NCBI RefSeq assembly: GCF_022513565.1
Contig: NZ_JAKWBE010000042.1
Span: 1 to 53,820, forward strand
DNA length: 53,820 nucleotides
Reading direction: 5' to 3'
From: Streptomyces gilvus
Lineage (GTDB): Bacteria; Actinomycetota; Actinomycetes; Streptomycetales; Streptomycetaceae
In this document: positions 43,268 through 50,369 of the stretch, piece after piece
Layout: each line of letters begins with the position of its first letter
Position numbering within the stretch: position 1 is the first letter of the stretch
Translations under genes and position numbers: made by a program
Notes under the pieces: generated by a model
Told to the model about the DNA's origin: nothing
The model's input: the letters and a program-made list of their open reading frames with translations, nothing else
The model's database searches: none

Positions 43268-43337
43268 GGTGTCACAAGAGCCCGCATGGGCCGCTCGCCC
43301 CGTCCACCGCGCCCGATCCGCACGCCGAGGAGTTTCC

Positions 43338-44762
43338 ATGAGCACAGCCGTCGTCGTGGGCAGTGGTCCCAACGGTCTCGCGGCGGCCGTCCGGCTCGCA
43401 TGCGAGGGGGTCACCGTCACCGTGCTGGAGGCGGCGGACGTCATCGGCGGTGGTACCCGCACCAGCGAACTCACGCCCGGCCTGCTGCACGACCACTGTT
43501 CCGCGATCCACTCGATGGCGGCCGGCTCGCCCTTCCTGCGGACCCTGGACCTGGAGCGGTTCGGCCTGCGCTGGTGCCTGCCGGAGATCGACTGCGTGCA
43601 TCCGCTGGACTCGGGAGCGGCGGGCGTGCTGCACCGGTCGGTGCGGCGGACCGCCGAGGGGCTCGGCCGTCCCGACGGTGACCGATGGGAGCGGCTGTTC
43701 GGGCCCCTGGGTGAGCAATTCGACGCGCTGGCCGAGGACTTCCTGGGCCCCCTGACCCGCGTGCCCCGTCACCCGCTGCTGCTGGCCCGTTTCGGCGTCC
43801 CGTCGATGCTGCCGGCGTCCGTGCTGGCGCGAGTGTGGCGCTCGGAGGCGGCGCGGGCACTGTACGGCGGCATCGCCGCGCACGCCTTCCGGCCGCTGAA
43901 CCGCCCGGCCACGTCCGCCATCGGGGTGTCGATCATCGCGTCCGGGCACCGGTACGGCTGGCCGGTGGCGGCGGGCGGCTCGCGCGCGATCAGTGATGCC
44001 CTGGCCGGTCTGCTGGGAGAGCTGGGCGGCCGGATCGAGACGGGTGTCCGGGTGCGGTCCGCGGCTCAACTTCCCCTCGCCGACGTTGTGTTGTTCGATC
44101 TGGCGCCGGTCGCGGTGGCCGACGTGCTCGGCGACCGGCTGCCGCCCCCGGTCACCCGCGCCTACCGACGTTTCCGGCACGGGCCGGCCGCGTTCAAGGT
44201 GGACTTCGCGGTCCAGGGCGGGGTGCCCTGGACCAACGAGGCAGCCCGGCGGGCGGGAACCGTGCACCTCGGCGGGACCTTCGAGCAGGTCGCCGCCGCC
44301 GAGCACGCCGTCCACCTCGGCCGTATGCCCGAGCGGCCGTTCGTCCTGGTCGGACAGCAGTACCTGGCCGACCCGCAGCGCTCCCGAGGAGACCTCCACC
44401 CGGTGTGGACGTACGCGCATGTGCCCCACGGTTACGACGGCGACGCCACCGAGGCGATCGTCGGGCAGATCGAACGGTTCGCCCCCGGGTTCCGCGACCG
44501 GGTCGTCGGCAAGGCGGTGCGTACGCCGGCCGCCTTCGAGGAGTGCAACCCGAACTTCGTCGGCGGCGACATCGTCACCGGCGCCAACACCGTCCGCCAG
44601 CTGCTGGCCCGTCCCCGACCCGCCCTCGACCCGTACGCCACGGGCGTGCCCGGCATGTTCATCTGCTCGGCCGCCACCCCGCCGGGAGCGGGCGCGCACG
44701 GCATGTGCGGTGCGCACGCGGCCGAGTCGGCGCTGCGGTATCTGCGGAGTGCCGGGCGTTGA
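43338..44762 (+). CDS. Phytoene-desaturase-type FAD oxidoreductase
   Basis: 474 residues; ATG 43338 after GAGGAG. N-terminal FAD-binding Rossmann motif VVVGSGPNGLAAAVRLACEG with the acidic residue at the end of the second strand (VTVLEAAD). Then GGGTRTSELTPGLLHDHCSA as in the CrtI/CrtD family, ASGHRYGWPVAAGGSRAISD as the substrate-domain motif, and C-terminal PPGAGAHGMCGAHAAESAL, where CrtI proteins bind FAD again. No carotenoid genes are adjacent, so the substrate is probably another lipid or isoprenoid. No signal peptide. The icmF gene follows on the same strand after 141 bp containing twin operator-like sites, so it is probably a separate unit. Confidence 0.87.
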   Translation: MSTAVVVGSGPNGLAAAVRLACEGVTVTVLEAADVIGGGTRTSELTPGLLHDHCSAIHSMAAGSPFLRTLDLERFGLRWCLPEIDCVHPLDSGAAGVLHRSVRRTAEGLGRPDGDRWERLFGPLGEQFDALAEDFLGPLTRVPRHPLLLARFGVPSMLPASVLARVWRSEAARALYGGIAAHAFRPLNRPATSAIGVSIIASGHRYGWPVAAGGSRAISDALAGLLGELGGRIETGVRVRSAAQLPLADVVLFDLAPVAVADVLGDRLPPPVTRAYRRFRHGPAAFKVDFAVQGGVPWTNEAARRAGTVHLGGTFEQVAAAEHAVHLGRMPERPFVLVGQQYLADPQRSRGDLHPVWTYAHVPHGYDGDATEAIVGQIERFAPGFRDRVVGKAVRTPAAFEECNPNFVGGDIVTGANTVRQLLARPRPALDPYATGVPGMFICSAATPPGAGAHGMCGAHAAESALRYLRSAGR

Positions 44763-44785
44763 CCGTGCCGCGCGAGGGCACAGGT

Positions 44786-44805
44786 TAGTAGGACGTCCAA
44801 GTAAC
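44786..44805 (+). promoter_or_regulatory. Operator-like site 1 upstream of icmF
   Basis: TAGTAGGACGTCCAAGTAAC with a palindromic GGACGTCC core. It is a 19/20 match to the reverse complement of site 2 at 44841-44860. Confidence 0.65.
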
Positions 44806-44840
44806 TGTGCTCCTCCTCACACGCCGCCCCCCGCCGTCCC

Positions 44841-44860
44841 GTTACTAGGACGTCCTACTA
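44841..44860 (-). promoter_or_regulatory. Operator-like site 2 upstream of icmF
   Basis: The reverse complement reads TAGTAGGACGTCCTAGTAAC, identical to site 1 at 19 of 20 positions but inverted; the central TAGGACGTCCTA is a perfect 12-bp palindrome. The centres of the two sites are 55 bp apart (about five helical turns), so bound proteins would face the same side of DNA. Site 2 ends 44 bp before the icmF start. Confidence 0.7.
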
Positions 44861-44903
44861 TTTCTTCGTCAGCGCCCGCGACCTGCCCTGGGAAGGCCCC
44901 GCC

Positions 44904-47900
44904 ATGAGCGATCTGCACCGGCCCGTGCACCCCGTCCGTCTGGTCACGGCCTCGGCCCTGTTCGACGGGCACGACGCGTCGATCAACATCATGCGGCGCA
45001 TCTTCCAGTCCCAGGGCGCCGAGGTGATCCACCTCGGTCACAACCGCTCCGTACAGGAGGTCGTCGACGCCGCCCTCGAAGAGGACGCGCACGGTGTGGC
45101 GGTCTCCTCCTACCAGGGCGGGCACGTCGAGTACTTTGAGTACCTCGTCCAGTCGCTGCGCGAGCAGGGTGCGGAGCACGTGCGGGTGGTGGGCGGCGGT
45201 GGCGGGGTCATCGTTCCCGAGGAGATCGCCCGGCTGCGGGGGAGCGGGGTGACCATCTTCTCCCCGGAGGACGGGCAGCGGATGGGTCTGGCGGGGATGG
45301 TCAACTCGGTCGTGCGGGACTGCGACTTCGACCTGTGGGACGCCAAGCCTGCCGATGCCGCCGCCGTGCTGGCCGGCGACCGGTTCGCGATCGCGCGTGC
45401 CGTCACCGGCGCCGAACTCGGCAAGCTGGACACGGAGTTCCTGGGCCAGGTGCGCGCCGCGGCCACCGCCCGGACGGTGCCGGTGCTGGGCATCACCGGC
45501 ACCGGCGGCTCCGGAAAGTCCTCCCTCACCGACGAGTTGGTGCGCCGCTTCCGCGTCGACCAGCAGGACAAGCTGCGCATCGCGGTGATCGCCGTCGACC
45601 CGACCCGCCGCCGCGGCGGGGGCGCCCTGCTCGGCGACCGGATCCGGATGAACTCCCTGGACGGCAACCGGGTGTTCTTCCGCAGTCTGGCCACGCGCGG
45701 CAGCCGCGAGCTGCCCGAGCACCTGTCCGACGTCATCGACGTCGTGAAGGCCGCCGGGTTCGATCTGGTGATCGTGGAGACGCCGGGCATCGGCCAGGGC
45801 GACGCGGCGATCGTGCCGTTCGTCGACACCTCGCTGTATGTGATGACGCCGGAGTTCGGCGCCGCCTCCCAGCTGGAGAAGATCGACATGCTCGACTTCG
45901 CCGACGTGGTGGCGATCAACAAGTTCGAGCGGCGCGGCGCGAAGGACGCGATGCGGGATGTCGGCCGCCAACTGGTGCGCAACCGCGAGGCGTTCGGCCA
46001 ACGGCCGGAGGACATGCCGGTGTACGGCACCTCCGCGGCGACCTTCAACGACGACGGCGTCACCGCCCTGCACCAGCACCTGAAGACCGTCCTCGCGGGG
46101 AAGGGGCTGCCGCTGGTCGAGGGCACGCTGGCACCGGTCGAGGTACGGCACTCCTCCGGCATCCGCCAGGTGGTCCCGGCGGACCGGGTCCGCTACCTCG
46201 CCGAGATCACCGACTCCGTCCGCGCCTACCACACCACCACCGGCCAACTGGCCGACGCCGCACGGCGGGTGCAGCGCCTGGCGACGGTCGAGGGGGAGCT
46301 GGTCGACGCCGGCCTGGACGCCGAGGACGTACGGTCACTGCTGGACCAGGCGCGGCGGCAGCTGCCGTACGAGATCACGGAGCAGATCCAGAACTGGCCC
46401 GCGGTCGTGGCCGCCTACTCCGGCGACGAGCAGGTGGTGAAGGTGCGGGACAAGGAGATCCGTACCAAGCTCACCCGCGAGTCGCTGTCCGGCAACAAGA
46501 TCCCCCGCGTCGCCCTGCCCCGCTTCACCGACCACGGCGAACTGGTGCGGTTCTGGCGAGCGGAGAACCTGCCCGGCCACTTCCCCTTCACCGCCGGGGT
46601 GTTCCCCTTCAAGCGCGACGGCGAGGACCCGGCCCGGATGTTCGCCGGCGAGGGCGACCCCTTCCGCACCAACCGGCGCTTCAAGCTGCTCTCCGAAGGC
46701 CAGCCCGCCACCCGCCTCTCCACCGCCTTCGACTCCGTCACCCTCTACGGCCGCGACCCCGACGAACGCCCCGACATCTACGGCAAGGTCGGCACCTCCG
46801 GCGTCTCGGTGGCCACCCTGGAGGACATGAAGGCGCTCTACGACGGCTTCGACCTCGTAGCGCCCACCACCTCGGTCTCCATGACCATCAACGGGCCCGC
46901 GCCGACCATCCTGGCCTTCTTCCTCAACACCGCGATCGACCAGCAGCTGGAGAAGTTCCGCGCCGCCGAGGGCCGCGACCCGTCCCCCGAGGAAGCGGCC
47001 GAACTGCGGGCGCACGCGCTGGCGACCGTGCGCGGCACCGTGCAGGCCGACATCCTGAAAGAGGACCAGGGACAGAACACCTGCCTGTTCTCCACCGAGT
47101 TCTCGCTGCGGATGATGGCCGACATCCAGGAGTGGTTCATCCAGAACAAGGTCCGCAACTTCTACTCGGTCTCCATCTCCGGCTACCACATCGCCGAAGC
47201 CGGCGCGAACCCCATCAGCCAGCTCGCCTTCACCCTGGCCAACGGCTTCACCTACGTCGAGGCCTACCTCGCCCGCGGCATGCAAATCGACGACTTCGCC
47301 CCCAACCTGTCCTTCTTCTTCTCCAACGGCATGGACCCCGAGTACTCCGTCCTCGGCCGGGTGGCCCGCCGGATCTGGGCGGTGGCGATGAAGGAGAAGT
47401 ACGGCGCGGGCGAGCGCTCGCAGAAGCTGAAGTACCACGTCCAGACCTCCGGACGCTCCCTGCACGCCCAGGAGATGGACTTCAACGACATCCGCACCAC
47501 GCTGCAGGCGCTCATCGCCATCTACGACAACTGCAACAGCCTGCACACCAACGCCTACGACGAGGCCGTCACCACCCCCACCGAGGACTCCGTCCGCCGG
47601 GCCCTGGCCATCCAGCTGATCATCAACCGGGAGTGGGGCCTGGCGATGAACGAGAACCCGCTGCAGGGTTCGTTCGTCATCGACGAGCTGACCGACCTGG
47701 TCGAGGAGGCTGTGCTTCAGGAGTTCGAGCGGATCAGCGAACGCGGCGGTGTGCTCGGCGCGATGGAGACCGGCTACCAGCGCGGACGCATCCAGGACGA
47801 GTCGATGCTGTACGAGCAGCGCAAGCACGACGGCTCGCTGCCGCTGATCGGCGTCAACACCTTCCGCAACCCGCACGCCGACACCGCCGAGCCGGCCGTC

Positions 47901-48134
47901 GTCGAACTCGCCCGCGCCACCGAGGAGGAGAAGCACGGCCAACTGGGCCGTGTCCACGACTTCCAGGCCCGCCACCAGGAGCCGGCCCATGCCGCCCTGG
48001 CCGCCCTGAAGGACGCCGCGGTCAGCGGCGACAACGTCTTCGCCGTCCTGATGGACGCCGCCCGGGTCTGCTCCCTCCAGCAGATCACCGACGCGTTCTT
48101 CGAGGTGGGCGGACAGTACCGCCGTAACGTCTGA
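44904..48134 (+). CDS. icmF: Fused isobutyryl-CoA mutase IcmF
   Basis: A 1076-residue adenosylcobalamin enzyme that interconverts isobutyryl-CoA and n-butyryl-CoA. Domains: B12-binding (about 10-150; FDGHDASINIMRRI with the lower-ligand His23), MeaI-type G-protein chaperone (about 165-430; P-loop GTGGSGKSS at about 199-207, IVETPGIGQGDAAI, NKFERRGAKDA), linker, and mutase TIM barrel (about 535-1060; AGVFPFKRDGEDPARMFAGE, GTSGVSVATLEDMKALY, YHVQTSGRSLHAQEMDFNDI). The Phe in GVFPFKR and the Gln in HVQTSG are the isobutyryl-type substrate determinants that replace Tyr and Arg of methylmalonyl-CoA mutase. Length is normal. Two inverted operator-like sites precede the gene. Confidence 0.96.
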   Translation: MSDLHRPVHPVRLVTASALFDGHDASINIMRRIFQSQGAEVIHLGHNRSVQEVVDAALEEDAHGVAVSSYQGGHVEYFEYLVQSLREQGAEHVRVVGGGGGVIVPEEIARLRGSGVTIFSPEDGQRMGLAGMVNSVVRDCDFDLWDAKPADAAAVLAGDRFAIARAVTGAELGKLDTEFLGQVRAAATARTVPVLGITGTGGSGKSSLTDELVRRFRVDQQDKLRIAVIAVDPTRRRGGGALLGDRIRMNSLDGNRVFFRSLATRGSRELPEHLSDVIDVVKAAGFDLVIVETPGIGQGDAAIVPFVDTSLYVMTPEFGAASQLEKIDMLDFADVVAINKFERRGAKDAMRDVGRQLVRNREAFGQRPEDMPVYGTSAATFNDDGVTALHQHLKTVLAGKGLPLVEGTLAPVEVRHSSGIRQVVPADRVRYLAEITDSVRAYHTTTGQLADAARRVQRLATVEGELVDAGLDAEDVRSLLDQARRQLPYEITEQIQNWPAVVAAYSGDEQVVKVRDKEIRTKLTRESLSGNKIPRVALPRFTDHGELVRFWRAENLPGHFPFTAGVFPFKRDGEDPARMFAGEGDPFRTNRRFKLLSEGQPATRLSTAFDSVTLYGRDPDERPDIYGKVGTSGVSVATLEDMKALYDGFDLVAPTTSVSMTINGPAPTILAFFLNTAIDQQLEKFRAAEGRDPSPEEAAELRAHALATVRGTVQADILKEDQGQNTCLFSTEFSLRMMADIQEWFIQNKVRNFYSVSISGYHIAEAGANPISQLAFTLANGFTYVEAYLARGMQIDDFAPNLSFFFSNGMDPEYSVLGRVARRIWAVAMKEKYGAGERSQKLKYHVQTSGRSLHAQEMDFNDIRTTLQALIAIYDNCNSLHTNAYDEAVTTPTEDSVRRALAIQLIINREWGLAMNENPLQGSFVIDELTDLVEEAVLQEFERISERGGVLGAMETGYQRGRIQDESMLYEQRKHDGSLPLIGVNTFRNPHADTAEPAVVELARATEEEKHGQLGRVHDFQARHQEPAHAALAALKDAAVSGDNVFAVLMDAARVCSLQQITDAFFEVGGQYRRNV

Positions 48135-48207
48135 CGGTCATCGTCCGGGCGCCCGTCCGGCGACGCGTACTGGGCAGAGCCGCGGCTCTCGGCGTGGGTT
48201 CGGGGTC

Positions 48208-48232
48208 GCGGCGACGGAGTGAGCGTCACCGC
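48208..48232. terminator. 9-bp hairpin between icmF and dehydratase gene
   Basis: GCGGCGACG / CGTCACCGC around GAGTGAG with one mismatch, which is a G-U wobble in minus-strand RNA. It lies 6 bp after the dehydratase stop and 74 bp after the icmF stop, so it best serves the dehydratase gene. Confidence 0.45.
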
Positions 48233-48237
48233 GGCCC

Positions 48238-49950
48238 TCAGTGCGACTCGCGGCTGACCTCCGAGCCGCTGGAGCCGACCAGGAAGTCCAGGTCGGCTCC
48301 GGTGTCGGCCTGCAGGACGTGGTCGACGTAGAGGCGTTCCCAGCCGCGCCCGGGGTTGGCGAAGCCGGTGACGGTGGCCTTGGTCGGGGTGCGGCGGGCG
48401 AGTTCCTCGTCCGGTACGTCCATGTCGATGCGCCGGGCCGCGACGTCGAGGGTGATGAGGTCCCCGGTCCGGACGAGGGCGAGGGGGCCGCCCGCCGCGG
48501 CTTCCGGGGCCACGTGCAGGACGACCGTGCCGTACGCCGTACCGCTCATACGGCCGTCGCAGACGCGGACCATGTCGCGGACGCCCTGCGCGAGGAGCTT
48601 CCTGGGCAGCGGCATGTTCGAGACCTCGGGCATGCCCGGGTAGCCCTTGGGGCCGCAGCCGCGCAGGACCAGGACGGAGTCGGCGTCCACGTCGAGGTCG
48701 GGGTCGTCGATACGGGCGTGGAAGTCCTCGATGGAGTCGAAGACGACCGCCCGGCCCCGGTGGCGCAGCAGGTGCGGTGAGGCGGCCGCCGGTTTGACGA
48801 GCGCGCCGTCGGGGGCGAGGTTGCCGCGCAGTACGGCGATGCCGCCCTCGGCGACGAGCGGTTCGGCGCGGGTGCGGATGACCTCGCCGTCCCAGATCGG
48901 CGCCTCGTCGAGGTAGTGGACCAGCGGTTCGCCGGTGACGGTCAGCGCGTCGGGGTCGAGCAGGTCGCGGACCTCGCGCAGGACGGCGAGGAGGCCGCCG
49001 GCGCGGTGGAAGTCCTCCATCAGGAAGCGGCCGGCCGGCTGGAGGTCGACCAGGACGGGCACGCGCGAGCCGATGCGGTCGAAGTCGTCGAGGCTCAGCT
49101 CGACGCCCAACCGGCCCGCGATCGCGAGGAGATGGACGACGGCGTTCGTGGAGCCGCCGATCGCGGCCAGCGCCACGATCGCGTTGTGGAAGGAGGCCTT
49201 GGTCAGGAAGGTCGACGGCCTGCGGTCGGCGCCGACCAGCTCCACGGCCAGCCGGCCGGTGTGGTGCGCGGCCTGCAGCAGCCGGCTGTCGGGCGCGGGG
49301 GTTCCGGCGACGCCGGGTACGACGGTGCCCAGGGCCTCGGCCACCAGCGCCATCGTGGAAGCGGTTCCCATCGTGTTGCAGTGCCCGCGGCTGCGGATCA
49401 TCCCGGATTCGGAGCGGGTGAACTGCTCCTGGGTGAGCGTCCCGGCGCGGACCTCCTCCGACAGCCGCCACACGTCCGTACCGCAGCCCAGCGGGCGCCC
49501 GCGGAAGGTCCCGGTCAGCATGGGGCCGCCCGGCACCACGACCGCGGGCAGGTCCACGGACCCGGCGGCCATCAGCAGGGACGGGATCGTCTTGTCGCAG
49601 CCGCCGAGCAGGACCACGCCGTCGATGGGGTTGGCGCGGAGCATCTCCTCCGTGGCCATCGCCGCCATGTTGCGCCAGAGCATCGCCGTCGGACGGACCT
49701 GGGTCTCGCCCAGCGACACCACGGGCAGATCCAGCGGGATGCCGCCTGCCTCGTGGACGCCGTCGCGGACCGAGGCCGCCACCTCGTCGAAATGCGCGTT
49801 GCAGGGGGTGAGATCCGAGGCGGTGTTGGCGATGGCGATCTGCGGCCGGCCCGAGAACGCGTCCTCGGGAACCCCTCGGCGCATCCACGCCCGGTGGATG
49901 TAGGCGTTGCGGTCCTGACCCTCGTACCACTGGGCGCTGCGGAGCGTCAC
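48238..49950 (-). CDS. IlvD/Edd-family dehydratase (sugar-acid type)
   Basis: A 570-residue iron-sulfur dehydratase. The GTG at 49950 has GGAAGGGA upstream. Fe-S cluster cysteines are all present: TPCNAHFDEV, LGGCDKTIPSLLMAA and RGCGPKGYPGMPEVS. Other family motifs: AIANTASDLTPCN, RSESGMIRSRGHCNTMGTAS, AIGGSTNAVVHLLAIAGRLG and DGRMSGTAYGTVVLHVAPEA. The MIRSRGHCNTMGTAS segment and MSGTAYG fit the arabonate/xylonate/galactonate-type branch better than biosynthetic dihydroxyacid dehydratase. It should convert an aldonic acid to the 2-keto-3-deoxy acid. The divergent IclR gene that would regulate it is truncated. Confidence 0.88.
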   Translation of the reverse strand: MTLRSAQWYEGQDRNAYIHRAWMRRGVPEDAFSGRPQIAIANTASDLTPCNAHFDEVAASVRDGVHEAGGIPLDLPVVSLGETQVRPTAMLWRNMAAMATEEMLRANPIDGVVLLGGCDKTIPSLLMAAGSVDLPAVVVPGGPMLTGTFRGRPLGCGTDVWRLSEEVRAGTLTQEQFTRSESGMIRSRGHCNTMGTASTMALVAEALGTVVPGVAGTPAPDSRLLQAAHHTGRLAVELVGADRRPSTFLTKASFHNAIVALAAIGGSTNAVVHLLAIAGRLGVELSLDDFDRIGSRVPVLVDLQPAGRFLMEDFHRAGGLLAVLREVRDLLDPDALTVTGEPLVHYLDEAPIWDGEVIRTRAEPLVAEGGIAVLRGNLAPDGALVKPAAASPHLLRHRGRAVVFDSIEDFHARIDDPDLDVDADSVLVLRGCGPKGYPGMPEVSNMPLPRKLLAQGVRDMVRVCDGRMSGTAYGTVVLHVAPEAAAGGPLALVRTGDLITLDVAARRIDMDVPDEELARRTPTKATVTGFANPGRGWERLYVDHVLQADTGADLDFLVGSSGSEVSRESH

Positions 49951-49976
49951 CCTCGAGTCCCTTCCGGCATGCGACA

Positions 49977-49993
49977 CACAGGTCTAATCTGTG
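49977..49993. promoter_or_regulatory. CACAG-N7-CTGTG palindrome between dehydratase and IclR stub
   Basis: Perfect 5-bp arms with a 7-nt centre (GTCTAAT) midway between the two divergent starts. A likely IclR-type operator left behind, possibly still used by another regulator. Confidence 0.5.
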
Positions 49994-50000
49994 GAACGCC

Positions 50001-50270
50001 ATGGAGCATACGCAGCCCGATGGGGGATCGGCAGACCCCGGCGAAGACGGCTCCGAGCGCGTCGGGGGTGCTCGGCTGGTTGGGTCGGACCGGGTGCTCG
50101 CGGTCCTCAAACAGCTCGCCCGGCATCCCGAGGGCGTGGGCCTGGAGGAACTGACCCGGGCGATGCGCAGCCCGAAGCCCACCGTGCACCGGGCGCTGGC
50201 CGCCCTGCGGCGGGCCGGATTCGCCGACCAGGACGGGCGCGGCCACTATCTGCTCGGCGACGAGTTCCTT
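50001..50270 (+). pseudogene. IclR-family regulator, N-terminal HTH fragment
   Basis: Residues 1-90 form a typical IclR winged helix: RVLAVLKQLARHPEGVGLEE, LTRAMRSPKPTVHRALAAL and RRAGFADQDGRGHYLLGDEF. Intact IclR proteins are about 250 residues with a C-terminal ligand domain. Here the similarity stops at GDEFL, and only 100 bp remain before the end of the FUSC gene on the other strand, so this is a deletion and not a frameshift. The reading frame itself continues without a stop far into antisense DNA, so a translated product would carry an artefactual tail. The fragment could in principle still bind DNA as a monomer, but it cannot sense a ligand. Confidence 0.8.
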
Positions 50271-50369
50271 GGCCCGCGCAGGCGGGTCCCGGACCCAAGG
50301 TCCTCGTCGATCCACGGCGGGAGGACGCTCGTCCGGCGCACGAGTGAGGGGGCCTCGTGCGAGCTGGTC

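Noticed and set aside
45918..45950. NKFERRG instead of the classic NKxD in the IcmF G-domain
   Set aside because: From family knowledge the Asp-to-Glu change in this motif occurs in IcmF proteins, so I do not count it as a defect.
44817..46247. 476-residue minus-strand frame opposite icmF
   Set aside because: Its sequence is low-complexity and it overlaps the conserved B12 and G-domains of IcmF on the other strand.
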